The position numbers were made by a program, and so were the translations under genes. The notes beneath the pieces were generated by a model. That model did no database searches, was not told the origin of the DNA, and saw nothing but the letters and a program-made list of their open reading frames with translations. Shown piece after piece: positions 17,606 to 24,970 of a stretch of DNA of 64,000 bases (position 1 is the first letter of the stretch; each line of letters starts with the position of its first letter). The stretch is from ZC4RG20 sp963702105 (lineage in GTDB: Bacteria; Pseudomonadota; Gammaproteobacteria; Steroidobacterales; Rariloculaceae). Location of the stretch: NCBI GenBank assembly GCA_963702105.1, contig OY969712.1, forward strand, positions 5,208,001-5,272,000. The letters run 5' to 3'.

Positions 17606-20305
17606 AGCAGGTCCAGGGCCTGGCGCGGCGAGAGCGCGTCGACATCGAGCGCGCGGAGACGCTCGGCGGCCTCGCGTGCGATGCCCTCGGCGGTCTCGGG
17701 TGCGAGGCCCTCGCCGGCCGCAGGGCGGGCGACTTCGCTCCCCGCCGTTTCGGGCCCGTCTGCTCCCGCACCGACCCGATCCTGCGCCGTTCGAAGTCGC
17801 GGGCTCCCGGCGGGCGGCTCCCGCCGCCCGGTCTCGAGCGGCAGCGAGCGCTGCGGACTCTCGGGCTCGAGCGCACGCTGGTGCCGTTCGAGCCGCGCGA
17901 GGTAGGCGCGCGCCGCGGCGACGACCTCGCGCGGGACGCCCGCGAGCTCGGCGACGTGCAGCCCGTAGCTCTGGTTCGCCGGGCCTTCCTTGACCGCATG
18001 CAGGAAGATCAGCTCGCGGCCGTGCTCGGTCGCATCGAGATGCACGTTGGCGCAGCCGCCGAGCTCGGCCGGCAGGCTCGTGAGCTCGAAGTAATGCGTC
18101 GCGAACAGCGTGAAGGCACGCAGCTTCTCGGCGATGTGCCGCGCCGCGGCCCAGGCCAAAGAGAGCCCGTCGAAGGTGCTCGTTCCGCGCCCGACCTCGT
18201 CCATGAGCACGAGGCTCCGCGGCGTCGCGTTGTTCAGGATGTTGGCCGTCTCGGTCATTTCCACCATGAACGTGGAGCGTCCGCCCGTGAGGTCGTCGCC
18301 GGCGCCGATGCGCGTGAAGATGCGGTCGATGGGGCCGATGTGCGCCTCGTCGGCCGGCACGAAGCTGCCGGCGTGCGCGAGAATCGCGATGAGCGCGGTC
18401 TGCCGCATGTAGGTGGACTTGCCGCCCATGTTCGGCCCCGTGACGATGAGCATGCGGCGCGCGTCGTCGAGGTCGAGGTCGTTCGGCACGAACGGCGCGG
18501 CGCTCGACTGCTCGACCCCCAGGTGCCGGCCGGTCCGGTAGGCGAGGCAGGGCTCCTCGACGAGGGCGGGCCGCGCGAGGCTCAGCGCCTCGGCGCGCTC
18601 GGCGAGGTTCGCAAGCGCGTCCACTTCGGCGACGGCGGCAGCGGTCGCCTGCAGCGGGCCGAGCTTCGCCGCGAGCGCTTCGAGCAGCGCGTCGTAGAGC
18701 TGCTTCTCGCGGGCGAGCGCGCGTTCGCGTGCGCCGAGCACCTTGTCCTCGAAAGCCTTGAGGGCCGGCGTGACGAAGCGCTCGGCGCCTTTGAGCGTCT
18801 GGCGGCGCTGGTAGTCGGCGGGCGCGCGGTCGGAGTGCGCCTTGCTGATTTCTATGTAGAAGCCATGCACCTTGTTGTAGCCGACCTTGAGCCCGGCGAT
18901 GCCCGTGCGCTCGCGCTGCTCCGCCTCGTGCGCGTCGAGGAAGCGGGTGGCGTTCTGGCTGATCTCGCGCAGCTCGTCGAGCTCGGGGTCGTAGCCGGGC
19001 GCGACGACGCCGCCGTCGCGGATCAGCGCGGGCGGGGACTCGACGACGGCGCGCACGAGGAGAGCGTGTTCCTCGGCGTGCTCGCCGGCGGTCGCCGCGA
19101 GCGCCTCGAGGCGCGGCGCGCCGATGCCCGCGACGCGGCGCTTGAGATCGGGCAGATGGCCCAGCGCGTCGCGCAGCATCGCGAGGTCCCGCGGTCGCGC
19201 CGAGCGCAGCGCGACGCGCGCGAGAATGCGCTCGAACGTCGCCGATCTCTCCAAGCGCGCGCCGGATCGAGTCGGCCCCGCGCGCGGTCTTGAGCTCGGC
19301 CACGGCCTGCTGGCGCGCCGCGAGCTCGGCGCGGTCCCGGATCGGCCGATTGAGCCAGCGCCGCAGCAGTCGGCTGCCCATCGGCGTCGCGCAGCGGTCC
19401 ATGAGGCCCGCGAGTGTGTACTCGGGCCGGTCGCCGAGGCTCGTCTCGATTTCGAGGTTCCGGCGAGTCGCCGCGTCCATGATCAGCGCCTCGTCGCGCC
19501 GCTCGCGCTTGATGGCGCGCAGGTGCGGGACCTGCCCTCGCTGCGTGTCTTTGACGTATTGCAGCAGGCAGCCGGCGGCGCCGACGGCGAGCGGGACATC
19601 CTCGGCGTCGAAGCCCGCGAGGTCGCGCACGCCGAGCTGCTGCGTGAGCAGCCGGCGGCCGGTCTCGGGCTCGAAATGCCAGGGGGGGCGGCGGCGCAGG
19701 CCCGCGGCCGCGAGAAGCCAGGGGGGCTGCTCGAGGGTCTCGGCGACGAGCAGCTCCGCAGGCCTGAGACGCTCGAGCTCGGCCGCGAGCGCCTCGAAGT
19801 CCTCGAGCTCGTCGAGCGCGAAATGCCCGCCCGCGAGGTCGAGCCACGCGAGTCCGATCTTCCTGCGGCGCGGGTCGATGCCGCGCGCATCGACGGTGCG
19901 TCCGTCGACAGCGAGGGCGGCGAGGTAGCGCGTTTCCCTGTCGCCGAGCAGCGCCGCGTCCGTCAGCGTGCCTGGCGTCACGACGCGCACGACCTCGCGC
20001 GCGACGGGGCCCTTGCTCGCGGCCGGGTCGCCGGTCTGCTCGCAGATCGCGACGGATTCACCGAGTTTGACGAGGCGCGCGAGGTAGGTCTCGACCGCGT
20101 GCACGGGCACCCCGGCCATCGGGATCGGCGCGCCCGCGGACTGGCCGCGCTTCGTCAGCGTGATGTCGATGAGCTTCGCGGCGCGGCGCGCATCGTCGTA
20201 GAAGAGCTCGTAGAAGTCGCCCATACGGTAGAACAGCAGGATGTCCGGGTACTCGGCCTTGATGGCCAGGTACTGCTGCATGACGGGGGTATGGGCGGAG
20301 GTCAA
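17575..20305 (-). CDS. mutS: MutS mismatch-recognition ATPase, broken by a one-base insertion
   Basis: Recognises mismatches and starts methyl-directed repair with MutL. The N-terminal part has the mismatch-contact motif LFYRMGDFYELFYDD and AICEQTGDPA; the C-terminal part has Walker A TGPNMGGKSTYMRQ, GAGDDLTGGRSTFMVEM, LMDEVGRGTSTFDG and the dimer tail LSPRQALDLLYEL. The frame is broken at 19235-19236: on the coding strand GGCGACGTTCGAGCGC carries one T more than needed for G-D-V-E-R-I-L-A-R. Removing it joins the halves. Start taken as the TTG at 20305; the ATG at 20281 would trim eight residues. Confidence 0.9.
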
Positions 20306-20324
20306 GGTCGTGGTCGTCGTGCCT

Positions 20325-20440
20325 GGTGGTCGTTCGGGGCTCGGTCGCCGGTCACCGGTCACCGGTTGCCAATCGCCGGTTGCCGGTCGTCCGTCGTCGG
20401 TCGCCAATTACCGGTCGTCGGTTGTCAGGAGGCGATTGGC
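20325..20440. repeat. Degenerate CCGGT-type short tandem repeats upstream of mutS
   Basis: Runs of GCCGGTCACCGGTCACCGG, GCCGGTTGCCGGTCG and TACCGGTCGTCGGTTG; the period is 7-9 bases and units are imperfect. A related block follows at 20741-20800. Such repeats can vary in number between strains; no function can be read from them. Confidence 0.6.
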
Positions 20441-20852
20441 GTGGCCGTCGGCCGCTCGGATTGTAGCGAACCCGGACAAGACACTCGCTCTCGCGCGTCG
20501 TTTCGCCAAGCTCGTACCCGAACGATCATCGAGCGGCGCGTCTTACGGCGGCCCCGGGCGGATCGCGGCCGGCGCTTCCGCGACCGGCCGACTGCCCTGG
20601 CTGAGCCGCAGTCCGGGCGACGGCGCGAAGCGGCGCAGCTTGAACGGCTGCAATATCCGTGGCAAACTGCTGGTTATTTAGACAGCATCGTGCCGCGCGG
20701 CGGCGCACGCTTTCGCCATGATCATCGTCGCTTTGTGGCCTTGACCGGTTGACCGGTTGGCCGTTTGGCCGGTCGGCGGTTTGGCCGTTTCGCCGGCGGA
20801 GGCTGCCCTCGTCGTTGAGTTCGCGCGGACAGAGCAGGCTACACTGGGGCCG

Positions 20853-20870
20853 ATGTTTCCGCGGAAACAT
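20853..20870. promoter_or_regulatory. 18-base perfect palindrome, candidate operator
   Basis: ATGTTTCCGCGGAAACAT is identical to its reverse complement. It lies about 100 bases upstream of the glycosyltransferase start, in a gene-free stretch. Typical of a dimeric regulator site; the regulator is unknown. Confidence 0.45.
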
Positions 20871-20972
20871 TTCCGCACCTCTCATGTGCGGTCCGCCGAG
20901 GGACGATTGGGGCCGCACGCGAAGGAGCCGCTCCTGGACAAGGACCGCGCGTGGCCACGACACGCGCCCGCG

Positions 20973-22154
20973 ATGACGAACATGAAGATCGTTCACGTCG
21001 AAGCCGGCCGCCACGCCTACGGTGGCGCCCAGCAGGTCCGGTACCTGATTCGGGAACTCGCGGCGCGCGGCGTCGACAACGTGCTCGTCTGCCCGCCCGG
21101 CGCCGAGGTTGCCCAGGGCCTCGAGGCCGTCTGCACGATTGCCGAGCTGCCCATGCACGGGGATCTCGATCTCGGGCTCGCCTACCGGCTGCGGCGGCTG
21201 CTCACCCGCCTCGAACCGGATCTCGTGCACGTGCACTCGCGGCGCGGCGCCGACCTGTTCGCCGCGCTCGCGGCTCGAGGCCGCTGGCCTGCCGTGTTGA
21301 CGCGGCGCGTCGATCACGCCGAGTTCCGGTTCTGGGCGGCCGCCAAGTACGCGAGCTACGCCGCGCTCATCGCGATTTCGAGCGCCGTCGAGCGCCGGTT
21401 GCTCGAGGCCGGCGTCGCCGAGGCGCGTATTCGGCGTGTGCCGAGCGGTGTCGATGTCCACCGGTTCCGGCCGGACCCCGCCGCCCGCGCGCGCCTGCGC
21501 GCGGCGTTCGCGCTGCCGGAGGACGCGTTTGCGATCGGCGTCGTCGCCCAGCTGATCCCGCGCAAGGGCCACGACGATCTGCTCCGCTGGCTGCCTGCGC
21601 TGCTCGCCCGCCGGCCGCAGGTTGCCGTGCTGTGTTTCGGCCGCGGGCGGCGGGCGGGCCCGCTAGAGCGCCGCATCGCGGCGTCAGGCCTCGAGGGCCG
21701 AGTGAGACTCGTAGGTTTTAGGCAGGAGCTCCCAGAGCTCTTGCCCGGGCTCGACGCCCTGTTCCACCCCGCACGCGCAGAGGGTCTCGGCGTCGCCGTG
21801 CTCGAGGCGCTGGCGGCCGGCGTGCCCGTGGTCGCGGCGGCTGCCGGCGGCATCGTGGACGTGATCGAGCATGGCGTTTCGGGTTTACTCGCCGCGCCCG
21901 GAGACGATGGGGCGTGGATCGACGCGCTCGACCGGCTGATCGCGGATCCGGCCGAGCGCCGGCGGCTCGCGATGGCGGGTCGTGGCCGTATGGAGCAACG
22001 CTTTTCAACGGCGCGCATGGCCGAGGGCAATCTTGCGGTCTACGAGGCCGTGCTCGCCGGCTGCGGAGTCCGGGCGGGCGTGGCCGCCTCACGCAAGCAC
22101 CGGGGCAGGCGGCTCGCGCGCGTGGCGAGCGGCGAGGCGGGGCGACCGCCGTGA
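20973..22154 (+). CDS. GT4-type glycosyltransferase
   Basis: About 393 residues with a GT-B fold. The N-terminal acceptor domain begins MKIVHVEAGRHAYGGAQQVRYL (Gly-rich loop typical of family 4); the donor domain has VPSGVDVHRFRPD, GVVAQLIPRKGHDDLL and the EX7E-type motif HPARAEGLGVAVLEALAAGVPVVA. Probably adds a sugar to a lipid or lipopolysaccharide-core acceptor at the inner membrane. The frame extends upstream to 20757 but family similarity begins at ATG 20973/20982. Its stop overlaps the pncC start (GTGA). Confidence 0.85.
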   Translation: MTNMKIVHVEAGRHAYGGAQQVRYLIRELAARGVDNVLVCPPGAEVAQGLEAVCTIAELPMHGDLDLGLAYRLRRLLTRLEPDLVHVHSRRGADLFAALAARGRWPAVLTRRVDHAEFRFWAAAKYASYAALIAISSAVERRLLEAGVAEARIRRVPSGVDVHRFRPDPAARARLRAAFALPEDAFAIGVVAQLIPRKGHDDLLRWLPALLARRPQVAVLCFGRGRRAGPLERRIAASGLEGRVRLVGFRQELPELLPGLDALFHPARAEGLGVAVLEALAAGVPVVAAAAGGIVDVIEHGVSGLLAAPGDDGAWIDALDRLIADPAERRRLAMAGRGRMEQRFSTARMAEGNLAVYEAVLAGCGVRAGVAASRKHRGRRLARVASGEAGRPP

Positions 22155-22678
22155 GCGCCCCCGACGACGCCGCGCTCGACGACGCCGCGCTCGACGCGCT
22201 CGCCCGCCGTGTCGGTGCCGCGCTCGGGGCCCGCGGTTGGGAGGCCGCGACCGCGGAGTCGTGTACCGGCGGCTGGATCGCGAAGACGCTGACGGACATC
22301 GCGGGCAGCTCGAACTGGTTCGGGAGCGGCTACGTGACTTATTCGAACGCGGCCAAGCGCCGCATGCTCGGCGTGCCCCCCGCGCTGCTCGAGGCGCACG
22401 GCGCCGTCAGCGAGCCGGTCGTGCGGTCGATGGCGGAAGGCGCGCGCGAGCGGGCCGGCGCGAAGGTTGCCGTGGCCGTGAGCGGGGTCGCGGGCCCGGG
22501 CGGCGGCACGGCCGAGAAGCCGGTCGGGCTCGTCTGGTTCGCCTGGGCCGGCCCGCACGGCACGCGGACGGAGAGCCGCCGTTTCCCGGGCGGCCGCGAG
22601 GGCGTGCGCCGCGCGACCGTCGCACACGCGCTGGCGGGGCTCGCCGCGCTCGTCGAGGGTGCGGAGGCGTCGGCGTGA
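22151..22678 (+). CDS. pncC: Nicotinamide-nucleotide amidase, CinA C-terminal type
   Basis: Deamidates nicotinamide mononucleotide to nicotinate mononucleotide, recycling NAD made toxic or spent by DNA ligase. 175 residues, stand-alone CinA C-terminal domain: ATAESCTGGWIAKTLTDIAGSSNWF (catalytic Ser), SNAAKRRMLGV, GVAGPGGGTAEKPVGLV. GTG start overlaps the previous stop. Just upstream of thpR and recA, its usual place in Gammaproteobacteria. Confidence 0.93.
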   Translation: MSAPDDAALDDAALDALARRVGAALGARGWEAATAESCTGGWIAKTLTDIAGSSNWFGSGYVTYSNAAKRRMLGVPPALLEAHGAVSEPVVRSMAEGARERAGAKVAVAVSGVAGPGGGTAEKPVGLVWFAWAGPHGTRTESRRFPGGREGVRRATVAHALAGLAALVEGAEASA

Positions 22679-23220
22679 GCGCGGATGCAGGCCAGAACGG
22701 GACGCCGGGCGAGCACCGCCGGCGGCTGTTCTTCGCGCTCTGGCCCGACGAGGCGACGCGAGGCGCCATCACGCGGGCGGCGCGCCGCCCGGTGCGTCTT
22801 TGCGGCGGCCGCCCCACGGCCAAGCGTAATCTGCACATCACGGTCGCGTTTCTGGGCATGGCAACGGAAGCCGATCTCGCGGCCGCCGCCTCGGTGCCGC
22901 CGCTCGGCACGGGCCCGTTCGACCTCGTGCTCGACCGCCTCGGCCACTTCCAGGCCTCGCGCGTGCTCTGGCTCGCGCCGAGCATCGTGCCGCCCGAGCT
23001 CGCGACGCTCGAGCGCAGCCTCTGGGCGGGTCTCGAGGCGCTCGGCTTCGAGCGCGAGCCGCGCCCGTATCGTCCGCATCTGACGCTCGCGCGGCGCGCG
23101 CGGGCCGTCGAGGAGCAGGTCGAGCCGGTGCATTGGGCCGCCGCGACGCTGACGCTCGTCGAGTCGGCGCCGGTGCCCGGCGGCGTGCACTACGAGCCGC
23201 TGCACGAGTGGCCTCTCTAG
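22675..23220 (+). CDS. thpR: RNA 2',3'-cyclic phosphodiesterase
   Basis: 2H phosphoesterase of the LigT/ThpR family, 181 residues. Both catalytic HxTx motifs are present: HITV (in NLHITVAFLG) and HLTL (in PYRPHLTLARR). The N-terminus RRLFFALWPDEATR is typical. GTG start overlaps the pncC stop (GTGA), so the two are co-translated. Confidence 0.93.
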   Translation: MSADAGQNGTPGEHRRRLFFALWPDEATRGAITRAARRPVRLCGGRPTAKRNLHITVAFLGMATEADLAAAASVPPLGTGPFDLVLDRLGHFQASRVLWLAPSIVPPELATLERSLWAGLEALGFEREPRPYRPHLTLARRARAVEEQVEPVHWAAATLTLVESAPVPGGVHYEPLHEWPL

Positions 23221-23381
23221 CAGGATCGAGGGCACCGCGAATCCAGGGGACCGCGAATCGAGGGGAACGGCCCCAAAACGGCGGCTGCGGTCGCGGCCGT
23301 TTCTATGGAATAATTCACACCATCGAGCCGGCCGCCTTCGCGGGCCGAGATCCCCGACCTCCAAGCACCCACGGGTGAAAC

Positions 23382-24440
23382 ATGGCAATGGACGACAACC
23401 GTAAGAAAGCACTCGCAGCGGCCCTCGGCCAGATCGAAAAGCAGTTCGGTAAGGGGTCCGTCATGCGCCTCGGCGATTCGACCGCCTCGCGCAACGTCGA
23501 CGTGGTCTCGACCGGGTCGCTCGGGCTCGACATCGCGCTCGGCGTCGGCGGCCTGCCGCGCGGCCGCGTCGTCGAAATCTACGGGCCGGAGTCCTCGGGC
23601 AAGACGACCCTGACGCTGCAGGTCGTGGCGCAGATCCAGAAACTCGGCGGCACGGCCGCGTTCGTCGACGCCGAGCACGCGCTCGATCCGGTCTACGCCG
23701 AGAAGGTCGGCGTCAACGTGGACGATCTGCTGATCTCTCAGCCCGATACAGGCGAGCAGGCGCTCGAGATCACGGACATGCTGGTTCGCTCCGGCGCCGT
23801 GGATCTCATCGTCGTCGATTCCGTCGCAGCGCTGACGCCGAAGGCCGAGATAGAGGGCGAGATGGGCGATTCGCACGTGGGGCTGCACGCGCGGCTCATG
23901 TCGCAGGCGCTGCGCAAGCTCACGGCCAACATCAAGCGCTCGAACTGCCTCGTTATCTTCATCAATCAGATCCGCATGAAGATCGGCGTCATGTTCGGCA
24001 GCCCGGAAACGACGACGGGCGGCAACGCGCTGAAGTTCTACGCCTCGGTCAGGCTCGACATCCGCCGCATCGGCTCGATCAAAAAGGGCGACGAGGTGCT
24101 CGGCAACGAGACGCGCGTCAAGGTCGTCAAGAACAAGGTCGCGCCGCCGTTCAAGATGACGGAGTTCGAGATTCTCTACGGGCACGGTGTCTCGCGCGAG
24201 GGCGAGATCATCGATCTCGGGGTCAAGGAGAACATCGTCGAAAAGTCCGGTTCCTGGTACAGCTACAACGGCGAGCGCATCGGCCAGGGCAAGGAGAACG
24301 CGCGCGAGTTCCTGATCCAGAATCCCGAGATCGCCGACGAGATCGATGCGAAGCTCCGGGCCAAGCTGCTGCCGAAGAAAGGGGTCGCCGCCGAGGCGCC
24401 GGTCGCAGAGGCCGAGGGTGCCGCGCTCGAGCAAGCCTGA
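23382..24440 (+). CDS. recA: RecA recombinase
   Basis: Strand exchange and SOS co-protease, 352 residues. Walker A GPESSGKTTL, LVIFINQIRMKIGVMFGSPETTTGG (loop L2 region), Walker B LIVVDSVAALTP, and a short acidic/Ala C-tail. The ATG at 23382 gives MAMDDNRKKAL. Upstream 160 bases contain a possible hairpin (about 23275-23302) but no clear SOS box was found by eye. The last 23 bases overlap recX. Confidence 0.98.
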   Translation: MAMDDNRKKALAAALGQIEKQFGKGSVMRLGDSTASRNVDVVSTGSLGLDIALGVGGLPRGRVVEIYGPESSGKTTLTLQVVAQIQKLGGTAAFVDAEHALDPVYAEKVGVNVDDLLISQPDTGEQALEITDMLVRSGAVDLIVVDSVAALTPKAEIEGEMGDSHVGLHARLMSQALRKLTANIKRSNCLVIFINQIRMKIGVMFGSPETTTGGNALKFYASVRLDIRRIGSIKKGDEVLGNETRVKVVKNKVAPPFKMTEFEILYGHGVSREGEIIDLGVKENIVEKSGSWYSYNGERIGQGKENAREFLIQNPEIADEIDAKLRAKLLPKKGVAAEAPVAEAEGAALEQA

Positions 24441-24897
24441 TCCCGAGGACCCGGCCGCCTGCGAGCGCGCGGCCGTCGCGTTACTGGCGAGGCGCGAGCA
24501 CAGCCGGCGCGAGCTCGAGCGAAAGCTCCGTGCGCGCGCGTTCGCGGCGGACCTCGTCGCGTCTACGCTCGATCGTCTCGAGGGCCAAGGCCTGCTGGAC
24601 ACGGGACGCTTCATCGAGAGCTTCATCGGAGCGCGCGCGGCCCGAGGGTTCGGGCCGGTCCGGATCAGGGCCGAGCTCGCCGAGCGCGGCGCGGACCCGG
24701 GCCACGCGGCCGCGGCGCTGGCGGAGGCGGAACGGGACTGGGCGGCGCTTGCGGCGCACGTGCGGCGCAAGCGCTTCGGCGCGGAGCCGCCGCGCGAGTT
24801 CGAGGAACGCGCGCGGCAGGCAAGGTTCCTGCAGTACCGCGGGTTCGACCCGGGCGACATCGAAGCCGCACTGGATCTCGGCGCCGAGTCCGGGTAG
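24418..24897 (+). CDS. recX: RecX, RecA modulator
   Basis: Binds in the RecA filament groove and inhibits its activity. About 159 residues of tandem three-helix repeats: ALLARREHSRRELERKLRAR, LDTGRFIESFIGARAARGFGPVRIRAEL, FLQYRGFDPGDIEAAL. Start assigned to the GTG at 24418 inside the recA 3' end; family similarity begins a few residues later. The stop is immediately followed by the dispersed repeat pair. Confidence 0.9.
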   Translation: MPRSSKPDPEDPAACERAAVALLARREHSRRELERKLRARAFAADLVASTLDRLEGQGLLDTGRFIESFIGARAARGFGPVRIRAELAERGADPGHAAAALAEAERDWAALAAHVRRKRFGAEPPREFEERARQARFLQYRGFDPGDIEAALDLGAESG

Positions 24898-24924
24898 AAA
24901 AAAGGGGTCAGAGCCCTTTTTTTT
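24898..24924 (+). repeat. Dispersed palindromic repeat, forward copy of a tight pair
   Basis: Starts at the base after the recX stop. Core GGGGTCAGAGCCC with long A and T flanks. Only five bases separate it from the inverted copy at 24930, so the pair forms a nearly continuous palindrome of about 57 bases between recX and alaS. Confidence 0.88.
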
Positions 24925-24929
24925 GAAAC

Positions 24930-24954
24930 AAAAAAGGGCTCTGACCCCTTTTTT
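24930..24954 (-). repeat. Dispersed palindromic repeat, inverted copy of a tight pair
   Basis: Partner of 24898-24924. Ends 16 bases before the alaS start, which places it very near the alaS ribosome-binding region. Confidence 0.88.
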
Positions 24955-24970
24955 CGAACCAACTGATCAT

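Larger units (their letters stand above)
20306..20972. other. 667-base gap with short repeats and no convincing gene
   Basis: Lies between the divergent mutS and the glycosyltransferase. It holds two blocks of degenerate 7-9 base repeats (about 20325-20440, units such as TCGCCGGT and TTACCGGTCG; about 20741-20800, units such as TTGACCGG and TTTGGCCG) and an 18-base palindrome at 20853. Open frames here have no recognisable family and are rich in Arg/Pro, as expected for chance frames in GC-rich DNA. Confidence 0.6.

Noticed and set aside
12866..19240. Programmed ribosomal frameshifting in clpB and mutS
   Set aside because: No slippery heptamer or downstream structure is evident and these genes are not known to use it; a one-base sequence error explains both.
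20670..20685. LexA-box-like CTGG-N8-ACAG
   Set aside because: One mismatch to the enterobacterial box, not near a known SOS gene start, and the lineage's SOS box is unknown.
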